Assembly (NCBI GenBank): GCA_002441265.1
Contig: DJVQ01000051.1
Span: 1 to 12,285 of the forward strand
Direction: 5' to 3'
From: Syntrophaceae bacterium UBA6252
Lineage (GTDB): Bacteria > Desulfobacterota > Syntrophia > Syntrophales > UBA6807
Length of the DNA: 12,285 bases
Position numbers and translations under genes: made by a program. Of this stretch, positions 6,527 through 12,285 are shown in pieces; position 1 is the stretch's first letter; the number at the start of each line of letters is the position of its first letter. The notes below the pieces were generated by a model. That model did no database searches. It was given only the letters and a program-made list of their open reading frames with translations, and was not told the DNA's origin.

Positions 6527-7549
6527 ATGTTTCAACTGCTCATCAGACTTCTGCTCATCATCGCATGCGCCGCGAGCGGTTATTTCATCGTCCAGAGTTA
6601 TCACGGGTTCCCGCTTTCATTGATCGGTGTCGTTGCCGGATTCTTAATGGCATTATTCGTGATCCAGATGGAGCAGGCCATCCGCAAGCTGTCCCTTAGG
6701 GTCATCTTCGGAGGCGTTACGGGAACGGTCGTCGGTTTACTCATGGCCTTTCTTTTCGCGTATGGACTTCGGTTCATCCCGGCCATCGAGAAACAGGAAG
6801 TGATTCCCTTTGTTTATATATACGTCCTCTTAACCTTCATCCTCGGATATCTCGGACTGGTTCTCGGATCGAAAAAAGCGGAGGAATTCGAGTTTCCATC
6901 ATCCTCCTCCTCTCCGAAGGCCGGCGCGAAAGCTCCCGTCGACTACAAGATCATGGACACGAGTGTCATCATAGACGGCCGGATCGCCGATGTGTGCGAT
7001 ACGGGATTCCTTGAGGGGGTCCTCGTCGTTCCCAGATTCGTACTGGACGAACTCCAGCAGATCGCCGACTCGTCGGATTCACTGAAGCGTTCCCGGGGAC
7101 GCCGGGGTCTCGACGTTCTGAACCGGATGCAGAAAAGCGCCGGGATACGGATTGACGTCACGGACCATGATTTTCCGAAGCTGAAGGGGGTCGACGCGAA
7201 GCTCGTCGCTCTGGCGAAGAAGAAGAACGGCAGAATCATCACGAACGATTACAACCTGAACAAAGTCGCCGAGATCCAGGGGATCCGGATCCTGAATGTG
7301 AACGAACTGGCCAACGCTCTCAAACCGGTGGTGCTGCCGGGAGAGTCGATTACAGTCAAGATCATCAAGGAAGGGAAGGAACCGGGACAGGGAGTCGCCT
7401 ATCTCGACGACGGAACCATGGTTGTCGTGGACAACGGGAATCAGTACATCGGAAAGACGGTTCAGACGACCGTGACCAGCGTGCTTCAGACGACGGCGGG
7501 GAGGATGATCTTCTCCGGCGTGAAGAATGCCGGCCATGGCGAGGAGTGA
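6527..7549 (+). CDS. yacL: membrane-anchored PIN/TRAM-domain protein (YacL family)
   Basis: A 340-aa protein with four hydrophobic helices near residues 4-23, 29-47, 60-80 and 92-113. A Ser-rich linker (SSSSS) follows, then a cytoplasmic PIN domain (about 140-250) and a C-terminal TRAM domain (about 276-335). The PIN acidic set is complete: Asp144 in MDTSVIIDGR, Asp174/Glu175 in VLDEL, Asp223 in VDAKL, and Asp241 in ITNDYN. A metal-dependent RNase is therefore plausible, with TRAM as RNA-binding module; the substrate of this family is not settled. The start is ATG 6527 behind a very strong AAAGGAGG at 6515-6522. An in-frame upstream start at 6479 would place that ribosome-binding site inside the gene. 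In Bacillus subtilis yacL also precedes ispD, ispF and gltX. A strong terminator follows 14 nt after the stop. Confidence 0.92.
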   Translation: MFQLLIRLLLIIACAASGYFIVQSYHGFPLSLIGVVAGFLMALFVIQMEQAIRKLSLRVIFGGVTGTVVGLLMAFLFAYGLRFIPAIEKQEVIPFVYIYVLLTFILGYLGLVLGSKKAEEFEFPSSSSSPKAGAKAPVDYKIMDTSVIIDGRIADVCDTGFLEGVLVVPRFVLDELQQIADSSDSLKRSRGRRGLDVLNRMQKSAGIRIDVTDHDFPKLKGVDAKLVALAKKKNGRIITNDYNLNKVAEIQGIRILNVNELANALKPVVLPGESITVKIIKEGKEPGQGVAYLDDGTMVVVDNGNQYIGKTVQTTVTSVLQTTAGRMIFSGVKNAGHGEE

Positions 7550-7563
7550 CGGATATTCGAATT

Positions 7564-7607
7564 GAAGAGGTCCGGAAGGGGTTTCCGTTTCGGACCTCTT
7601 CCTTTTT
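7564..7607 (+). terminator. intrinsic terminator after the PIN/TRAM gene
   Basis: GAAGAGGTCCG (7564-7574) is perfectly inverted at 7591-7601, an 11-bp stem with a 16-nt loop, followed directly by CTTTTT. It begins 14 nt after the PIN/TRAM stop and about 60 nt before ispD. It also covers the in-frame TTG at 7562, arguing against that codon as ispD start. Confidence 0.8.
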
Positions 7608-7666
7608 CGGCGGGCCGGCGAAGCCTCCGCGGTCCCGCCGGGCTTCCGGTGCGGGAAACGGGGAGC

Positions 7667-8392
7667 ATGGAAAAGGGAGACGCGGGGAGGATCGGCGGCG
7701 TCGCGGTCATCGTGGCCGCCGGCGGTTCGGGAACGAGAATGGGAGGATCCCGTGCGAAGCAGTATCTCCCCCTCGGGGGCATCCCCCTCATCGTTCACGT
7801 GCTTCGGAGGTTTCAGGAATGCCCCCTCGTCGGGAAGATCCTTCTGGTCGTTCCCGGAGGGGATATCCCCTTCGTCCGCGAAGAGATCCTGGATAAATAC
7901 GAGGTTGCGGCGATTGCATCGGTCACCGCCGGAGGCAGGGAACGGCAGGATTCCGTCCGGAACGGGCTTTCCCTCACCGGCGAGGGGGACGGGATCGTCC
8001 TCGTCCACGACGGGGCCCGCCCCTTCGTCACGCCGGCGCTGATCGAGGCGGTCATCCGCGTCGCCGGGGAGACGGGGGCCGTCTGTCCGGGCATTCCGCT
8101 GCGGGACACAGTGAAGTCCGCCGGGGACGACGGTCTGGTTTCAAAGACCCTGGACAGAAACCGGTTGTGGGCCGTTCAGACCCCCCAGGGCTTCCGGAGG
8201 GAAGTTCTTCTCGAGGCGTTCCGCAGGGCCGGTGAAGACGGATTCTACGGCACCGACGAGGCGTCCCTCGTGGAACGGACGGGCCGGCCCGTCCGCATCA
8301 TCCGCGGTGCCGAGGAAAATATCAAAATCACGACGCCGGAGGATCTTCTCCTGGGAGAATATCTGTTGAACCGGCGGGGACGGGTTTCATGA
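7667..8392 (+). CDS. ispD: 2-C-methyl-D-erythritol 4-phosphate cytidylyltransferase
   Basis: IspD couples CTP with MEP to give CDP-ME, the third step of the MEP isoprenoid pathway. The 241-aa product opens with the nucleotide-binding signature VAAGGSGTRMG (16-26), then AKQYLPL with catalytic Lys31. VHDGARPF (113-120) is the second signature, and AVQTPQGF and the C-terminal NIKITTPEDL follow. Length is normal with ATG 7667, where GGGGAG lies unusually close (1 nt). GTG 7649 is in frame but has no better ribosome-binding site. Upstream starts would place codons inside the terminator stem. The stop overlaps the ispF start by 4 bp (ATGA), so the two are coupled. No promoter is evident between the terminator at 7607 and the start, so expression may depend on read-through or a promoter inside the PIN/TRAM gene. 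Confidence 0.95.
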   Translation: MEKGDAGRIGGVAVIVAAGGSGTRMGGSRAKQYLPLGGIPLIVHVLRRFQECPLVGKILLVVPGGDIPFVREEILDKYEVAAIASVTAGGRERQDSVRNGLSLTGEGDGIVLVHDGARPFVTPALIEAVIRVAGETGAVCPGIPLRDTVKSAGDDGLVSKTLDRNRLWAVQTPQGFRREVLLEAFRRAGEDGFYGTDEASLVERTGRPVRIIRGAEENIKITTPEDLLLGEYLLNRRGRVS

Positions 8393-8871
8393 TCAGAGTG
8401 GGAATCGGATATGACAGCCACCGTCTGGTGGAGGGACGGTCCCTCGTTCTCGGGGGGGTGGAGATCCCCTTTGAAAAGGGGCTCATGGGGCATTCCGATG
8501 CGGATGTCCTTCTCCACGCCATCTGCGACGCCGTTCTCGGCGCCGTCGGCGAGGGGGATATCGGAAAGCATTTTCCCGACACGGACCCGGCCTACAAGGA
8601 CATCTCCAGCCTGAAGCTCCTGATCCGGGTCCGGGAACGGGCGGAAACCCTGGGATACGAAATTCTCAACATCGATGCCACGATCATCCAGGAAAAGCCG
8701 AAATTGAGGGGGTATCTCCCCAAGATGGCCGCCCAGATCGCCAACGTGTGCAACATTCCCCTGGACCGGGTCAATGTCAAGGCCAAGACGAACGAAGGCA
8801 TGGGATTCGTCGGCCGGGGGGAAGGGGTGGCCGCCATGGCGGTGGTCCTCGTCGGAACGGCGGAGGCCTGA
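8389..8871 (+). CDS. ispF: 2-C-methyl-D-erythritol 2,4-cyclodiphosphate synthase
   Basis: IspF cyclises CDP-ME 2-phosphate to MEcPP with release of CMP. The 160-aa product has standard family length. The N-terminal RVGIGYDSHRL supplies zinc ligands Asp9 and His11, and GHSDADVLLHA supplies His43, equivalent to Asp8, His10 and His42 of the E. coli enzyme. GDIGKHFPDTDP and the C-terminal NVKAKTNEGMGFVGRGEG are also family signatures. The family forms trimers. The start codon overlaps the ispD stop by 4 bp with no good ribosome-binding site of its own (the preceding bases are CGGGTTTC), so translation is probably coupled to ispD. The adjacency of ispD and ispF follows the widespread arrangement; no fusion is present. 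Confidence 0.97.
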   Translation: MIRVGIGYDSHRLVEGRSLVLGGVEIPFEKGLMGHSDADVLLHAICDAVLGAVGEGDIGKHFPDTDPAYKDISSLKLLIRVRERAETLGYEILNIDATIIQEKPKLRGYLPKMAAQIANVCNIPLDRVNVKAKTNEGMGFVGRGEGVAAMAVVLVGTAEA

Positions 8872-8874
8872 TCC

Positions 8875-10308
8875 GTGTCCGGGGGCTGCCGCGTCCGCTT
8901 CGCCCCGTCCCCGACGGGATATCTCCACGTGGGGAACGCGCGGACGGCGCTTTTCAACTGGTTGTTCGCACGCCATCACGGGGGCACGTTTCTTCTCCGG
9001 ATCGAGGACACGGACCGGGAGCGGACCAGCGCGACGTATGAGAAGGAAATCCTCGAGTCCCTGAAATGGCTGGCCCTCGAATGGGACGAGGGACCGGACC
9101 GCGGAGGGGCCGTGGGACCGTACCGCCAGTCCGAACGGATGGGACTCTACGCCCCCTGGCTGGAAAGGCTCCTCGGCGACGGCCGGGCCTACCCCTGCTA
9201 CTGCACGGACGAGGAACTGGAAGCGGAGCGGGCGTCCCTTCTCGCGAGGAGGGAGGCTCCCCGTTACCTCGGGCGTTGCCGTGATCTCGGTCCGGGGGAT
9301 CGGCTACGCATGGAACGGGAGGGAAGGCGCCCCGCGTACCGGTTCCGGGTGGGGGAGGGGACGGTCGAATTCCGGGACCTGATCCGCGGCCCCGTCCGTT
9401 TCGATGCCCGTTCCATGGGGGATTTCATCATCGTCCGGTCCAACGGCATACCCGCGTACAACTTCGCAGTCGTCATCGACGACCACTTCATGGAGGTGAG
9501 TCACGTGATCCGGGGGGAGGACCACCTCTCCAACACGGCCCTCCAGTTGATGCTCTACGGGAGCCTTGGCTGGGAGCCCCCCTCTTTCGCGCACCACTCC
9601 CTCATCCTCGGGGAGGACCGTTCCAAACTGGGAAAACGCCATGGTTCCGTTTCCGTCCGGGAATTCCGGGAAAGGGGGTTCCTGCCGGAAGCCCTCGTGA
9701 ATTACCTGGCCCTCCTGGGGAGTTCCCTCGAGGGAGGCCGGGAAATCTGCCCGCCGGAAGAGATGGTCTCCCGGTTTTCCCTGGAGCGGGCGGGAAAAAG
9801 CGGGGCCGTGTTCGACGGGGAGAAGCTCAGGTGGATGAACGGGGTCTATCTTCGCCAGGTGTCGCCGGAGCGGCTCCTGGATGCGGCGTCCCCCTTTCTC
9901 GAGAGGGCGGGATGCGATCCCGACGCCCTGGGCCGCGAACGGGTGCTCGCCGTTCTCGACGCCCTTCGGTTCAACGTGGAGACCCTGGCCGACGCGGTTC
10001 CCTTCCTTCCCGTTTTTTTCTCACCTTCCGTTGCCTTCGACCCGGAAGCGGACGCCCTCCTGAAGAAGGAGGAAAGCAAAGAGGTCGTGGGGGCCTTTGC
10101 CGGGCTCCTTTCGCGGGACGGAAAGGGACCCTACAGGGAATGGGCGGGCGGCGCGTCGAAACAGACGGGAAAACGGGGGAAGGCCCTGTTCCTCCCGCTG
10201 CGGGCCGCGCTCACGGGACGGCTCTCCGGGCCGGAACTGGACCGGGTCTACGACCTCCTGCCCCTGGAAGTTCTCCAGTTGCGCCTGGCGGAAGCCCTCC
10301 GGACGTAA
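8875..10308 (+). CDS. gltX: glutamyl-tRNA synthetase
   Basis: A class I aminoacyl-tRNA synthetase that charges tRNA-Glu (and tRNA-Gln in species using the indirect route). The 477-aa product has the HIGH-type motif in FAPSPTGYLHVGNART (HVGN at 18-21). The KMSKS-type motif is KLGKR at 251-255, Gly253 replacing the usual Ser. Cys108, Cys110, Tyr131 and Cys135 match in spacing the zinc-binding set of E. coli GluRS. A C-terminal anticodon-binding helical domain follows from about 330. The start is GTG 8875, with GGAGG at 8862-8866 inside the end of ispF and 8-nt spacing; only 3 nt separate the genes. The length is normal for a full discriminating or non-discriminating GluRS rather than the short GluQ paralogue. 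Which tRNAs it charges cannot be told here. Confidence 0.96.
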   Translation: MSGGCRVRFAPSPTGYLHVGNARTALFNWLFARHHGGTFLLRIEDTDRERTSATYEKEILESLKWLALEWDEGPDRGGAVGPYRQSERMGLYAPWLERLLGDGRAYPCYCTDEELEAERASLLARREAPRYLGRCRDLGPGDRLRMEREGRRPAYRFRVGEGTVEFRDLIRGPVRFDARSMGDFIIVRSNGIPAYNFAVVIDDHFMEVSHVIRGEDHLSNTALQLMLYGSLGWEPPSFAHHSLILGEDRSKLGKRHGSVSVREFRERGFLPEALVNYLALLGSSLEGGREICPPEEMVSRFSLERAGKSGAVFDGEKLRWMNGVYLRQVSPERLLDAASPFLERAGCDPDALGRERVLAVLDALRFNVETLADAVPFLPVFFSPSVAFDPEADALLKKEESKEVVGAFAGLLSRDGKGPYREWAGGASKQTGKRGKALFLPLRAALTGRLSGPELDRVYDLLPLEVLQLRLAEALRT

Positions 10309-10338
10309 GCGGCCGCGGGCGGCTTTTCGCTTCGAATG

Positions 10339-10364
10339 AAAAAAGGGGGCCCGGCCGGGCCCCC
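10339..10364. terminator. convergent intrinsic terminator between gltX and the carboxyltransferase
   Basis: GGGGGCCC (10345-10352), loop GGCC, then GGGCCCCC (10357-10364): an 8-bp all-GC stem. Six A residues (10339-10344) lie on its left flank, so leftward transcripts end in a U6 tract, a classic terminator for the minus-strand gene whose stop is at 10387-10389. Rightward, only a mixed CT tract follows, so termination of gltX is weaker. Confidence 0.8.
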
Positions 10365-10386
10365 TTCCTTTGATTCCAGTCCCTTA

Positions 10387-11940
10387 TTACAGCGGGATGT
10401 TGTTGTGTTTCTTGGGAAGCAGTTCTTTCTTCTTGTCCTGGTACGCGTCCAGGATGACGGCGATGCGCTTGCGGGTATCCCGGGGGACGATGATCTCCTC
10501 GATGATTCCCAGGCTTGCGGCGAAATACGGGTTGTTGAACTGCTCCTCGTAGGCCGAGACGAGTTCCTTCCGCTTCGCTGCGGGGTCGGCGGCGCTGGAG
10601 ATTTCCTTCCGGTATACGATGTTGCAGGCCCCCTCGGCGCCCATGACGGCGATTTCGGCGGACGGCCAGGCCATGACGTAGTCCGCTCCGAGGTACTTGC
10701 TGCACATTCCGATGTAGGCTCCGCCGTAGTCTTTCCTGGTGACCACGGTGATTTTCGGCACCGTGGCTTCCGAGTAGGCATGGAGCAGCTTGGCGCCGTG
10801 GCTGATGATCCCGGCCCACTCCTGCTCCGTTCCGGGCATGTAGCCGGGGACGTCGGCGAAGGTCACCAGGGGGATATTGAAGGCGTCGCAGAACCGGATG
10901 AAGCGGGAGGCCTTGTCCGAGGCGTCCACGTCGAGAACCCCGGCGCTGTTCCTGGGATTGTTGGCGATGACGCCCACCGGTTTCCCCATGATCCGGATGA
11001 ATGCGACGAGCATGCTTTTGGCCCACAGTTCGTGGGGCTCGAAAATTTCGCCGTTGTCCGCGACGGCCTGAACGACTTTTCTCATTTCGTATCCCCGGGT
11101 GGCCTTGTCCGGAACGATGGCGTCCAGTTCGGGGCATTCCCGGTCCGCGCTGTCGGTGCACGCGACGACAGGCAGCGGGCTGTGGCAGCTGTCGGGGAGA
11201 TAGGAGAGCAGCGTCTTGATCCTGTTGATGCAGTCCTCGTCGTTTTCCGTGGCGAAATGGCATACACCGCTCTTCGTGGCGTGGGCGACGGCGCCTCCCA
11301 GCTCATCGTGGGTGACCTCCTCGCCGATGACCGCCTTGATGACGTCCGGTCCGGTGATGTACATGTAGCTGCTGCCCTTGACCATGAACACCCAGTCGGT
11401 CAGGGCGGGGGAGTAGACGGCCCCTCCCGCCGTGGGGCCCATGATGGCCGTGATCTGGGGGATGTAGCCGGACGCGATGGTGTTCCGGTAGAAGATTCCG
11501 CCGTACCCGTCGAGGGAGGGGACGCCTTCCTGGATCCGGGCGCCGCCGGAATCGTTCAGGGCGACGAAGGGCTTCCGGGCGTCGATCGCCATATCCATGA
11601 CTTTCCAGATCTTCTTGGCATGCATTTCACCGAGGCTTCCACCGGCGCTGGTGAAGTCCTGGGCCGCTGCGTAAACCGTCCTTCCGTTCACCTTTCCGAA
11701 TCCCGTGATGACACCGTCCGCCTTGATCTCCTTGTCTCCGAGACCGAACAGGGTGGAACGGGTCTTCACGAAAAGCTGAACTTCCTGAAAGGTTCCCTTG
11801 TCGAAGAAAAGGTCCAGCCTTTCCCGGGCGGTCATCTTTCCCAGGGCGTGCTGCTTTTCGATCAACTTTTCCCCGCCCATCGCGGTGAGCAGGTCTCTTC
11901 TTTCTTCAAAGGTTTTGATTCTGTCAGCTGTTAATCCCAT
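10387..11940 (-). CDS. acyl-CoA carboxylase/decarboxylase carboxyltransferase subunit (MmdA/PccB family)
   Basis: A 517-aa member of the two-domain crotonase-fold carboxyltransferases, which move CO2 between biotin and an acyl-CoA. SGGARIQEGV (131-140) and GPTAGGAVYSPAL (168-180) form the N-domain active site. DVPGYMPGTEQEW (363-375) and RKDYGGAYIGM (402-412) form the C-domain one. GADYVMAWPSAEIAVMG (418-434) is a further family block. Ile410 in GGAYIGM sits where propionyl-CoA carboxylases often carry Asp (GGAYDVM). This resembles methylmalonyl-CoA decarboxylase alpha subunits, which is suggestive but not decisive. The start is ATG 11940 with AGGGGAG 7 nt before it; the frame extends upstream to 12021 without coding character. 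No biotin carboxylase, biotin carrier or membrane decarboxylase subunit is in view. Converges on gltX. Confidence 0.93.
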   Translation of the reverse strand: MGLTADRIKTFEERRDLLTAMGGEKLIEKQHALGKMTARERLDLFFDKGTFQEVQLFVKTRSTLFGLGDKEIKADGVITGFGKVNGRTVYAAAQDFTSAGGSLGEMHAKKIWKVMDMAIDARKPFVALNDSGGARIQEGVPSLDGYGGIFYRNTIASGYIPQITAIMGPTAGGAVYSPALTDWVFMVKGSSYMYITGPDVIKAVIGEEVTHDELGGAVAHATKSGVCHFATENDEDCINRIKTLLSYLPDSCHSPLPVVACTDSADRECPELDAIVPDKATRGYEMRKVVQAVADNGEIFEPHELWAKSMLVAFIRIMGKPVGVIANNPRNSAGVLDVDASDKASRFIRFCDAFNIPLVTFADVPGYMPGTEQEWAGIISHGAKLLHAYSEATVPKITVVTRKDYGGAYIGMCSKYLGADYVMAWPSAEIAVMGAEGACNIVYRKEISSAADPAAKRKELVSAYEEQFNNPYFAASLGIIEEIIVPRDTRKRIAVILDAYQDKKKELLPKKHNNIPL

Positions 11941-12077
11941 ACAATCACTCCCCTTTTTTTGATTGACGTTGTGCTGTAAAACAAATCTTTCTGGCACAAA
12001 TTTCGAAAAAATGCAATACAAATCGGCCCGTGCAACGGCTTTGCGCGTGGAGGGGGGCCGGGACCGGGGAATACGCC

Positions 12078-12106
12078 TTGACCATTCCCGAACGTTACGA
12101 TATAAG
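12078..12106 (+). promoter_or_regulatory. near-consensus sigma-70 promoter pointing out of the window
   Basis: TTGACC (12078-12083), a 17-nt spacer, then TATAAG (12101-12106): five of six consensus bases in each hexamer, with the same spacing and -10 as the carD promoter. Transcription would start near 12112 and run rightward. It faces away from the carboxyltransferase gene, and no good ORF begins downstream within the window. Confidence 0.6.
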
Positions 12107-12111
12107 ACGAT

Positions 12112-12240
12112 TCATCCCTTGGGAAGCTCTTCCGCCCCCTGATTCCGGTACGAGACGACCTTCGCATGAGGGGGACCCTTCGAGACCTTCCGCGGGAAAA
12201 GGGTTGTTCCCCGCCGCACCGGGGACAGGACCGCTTCAGA
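12112..12240 (+). ncRNA. candidate structured RNA or structured leader downstream of a strong promoter
   Basis: The segment folds by eye into a rod. An outer stem pairs GAAGC (12123-12127) with GCTTC (12233-12237). A 12-position stem pairs 12138-12149 with 12218-12229, with 11 pairs (two of them G-U) and one A-A mismatch. A bubble of 20 nt against 5 nt follows. A terminal hairpin pairs GGGGGA (12170-12175) with TTCCCC (12207-12212), CCCTT (12176-12180) with AAGGG (12199-12203), and TTCC with GGAA at its tip. Rod, bubble and hairpin recall 6S RNA, but the segment is short for that family and I recognise no sequence signature. No terminator is visible before the window ends. It may instead be a leader of the next gene. 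GC-rich sequence pairs easily by chance. Confidence 0.3.
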
Positions 12241-12245
12241 CAGAT

Positions 12246-12285
12246 TTGACGGCTTCGTAAAAAGTCCATATGCTGTGTTGCCCTT
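12246..12285. repeat. left arm of a probable dispersed inverted-repeat element, cut by the window edge
   Basis: TTGACGGCTTCGTAAAAAGT followed by CCATATGCTGTGTTG resembles, from memory, the terminal arm of short dispersed palindromic elements common in deltaproteobacterial genomes. In those, the other end carries a CTTTTTACGA-type arm in inverted orientation. The match was not checked. The element runs off the window, so the second arm is not visible. Confidence 0.45.

Larger units (their letters stand above)
11941..12285. other. 345-bp intergenic region without a convincing gene
   Basis: The first 80 bp are AT-rich and should hold the promoter of the minus-strand carboxyltransferase, but I find no hexamer pair better than a weak TTGTGC/TACAGC. 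The rest is GC-rich. It contains a rightward promoter, a fold-back segment and a repeat arm, listed separately. A 76-codon plus frame (12030-12260) starts upstream of that promoter and has no coding character. Confidence 0.6.

Noticed and set aside
7562..7666. Upstream TTG start extending ispD by 35 residues
   Set aside because: The extension would be translated through the terminator stem, is Arg/Gly/Pro-rich, and lies outside the IspD fold; ATG 7667 gives normal length.
11992..12010. TGGCAC on the plus strand as a sigma-54 promoter
   Set aside because: The GC-containing -12 half (TTGC-type) is missing at the required spacing.
11941..12021. Upstream extension of the carboxyltransferase by 27 residues
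   Set aside because: The strong AGGGGAG site 7 nt before ATG 11940 and the family-typical N-terminus favour the shorter form; the extension runs through the AT-rich promoter region.
12030..12260. 76-codon plus frame in the right intergenic region
   Set aside because: It starts upstream of the predicted promoter, has no ribosome-binding site and runs through the fold-back segment into the repeat arm.
1..12285. CRISPR array, tRNA/rRNA genes, transposase or phage genes
   Set aside because: I saw no regularly spaced direct repeats, no tRNA cloverleaf or rRNA signature, and no transposase, integrase or phage structural motifs in any frame.

Overview
The window is GC-rich, protein-dense bacterial chromosome. 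The gene set and order (carD, a YacL-like PIN/TRAM protein, ispD, ispF, gltX), an EF-G paralogue, a MogA-type protein and an acyl-CoA carboxyltransferase suggest a Gram-negative bacterium of the deltaproteobacterial/Desulfobacterota kind, perhaps near Syntrophales. A dispersed-repeat arm at the right edge points the same way from memory. The placement is inferred and no database was searched.

Layout, left to right. Bases 1-160 are extremely GC-rich (125 of 160 are G or C by my count) and read as a Pro/Ala-rich protein tail. Composition then falls abruptly (24 of 60 in 161-220), and a possible decayed repeat arm lies at 200-221. A large protein of unknown function, 859 aa, occupies 357-2936 (+). 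It converges on a minus-strand pair at 3063-5644: a divergent EF-G paralogue followed 5 nt later by a MogA/MoaB-type molybdopterin adenylyltransferase. A divergent intergenic region (5645-5824) carries back-to-back promoters, the rightward one being a very good sigma-70 match.

The rightward block is carD, a membrane-anchored PIN/TRAM protein, ispD, ispF and gltX (5825-10308). It joins transcription control, a nuclease-like membrane protein, two steps of the MEP isoprenoid pathway and glutamyl-tRNA synthetase. A strong intrinsic terminator sits between the PIN/TRAM gene and ispD. ispD and ispF overlap by 4 bp, and gltX starts 3 nt after ispF. A compact hairpin then separates gltX from a convergent minus-strand gene for a 517-aa biotin-dependent carboxyltransferase (MmdA/PccB family).

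The last 345 bp hold no convincing gene. They do contain a near-consensus rightward sigma-70 promoter (12078-12106), followed by sequence that can fold into a rod-like RNA with a central bubble and a terminal hairpin, and then the start of what looks like a dispersed repeat that runs off the window.

Most of the window is conserved housekeeping sequence. The parts that deserve a second look are the 859-aa orphan, the compositional junction at the left edge, the non-canonical G-domain of the EF-G paralogue, the promoter plus candidate structured RNA at the right edge, and the terminator that seems to leave ispD without a promoter of its own.
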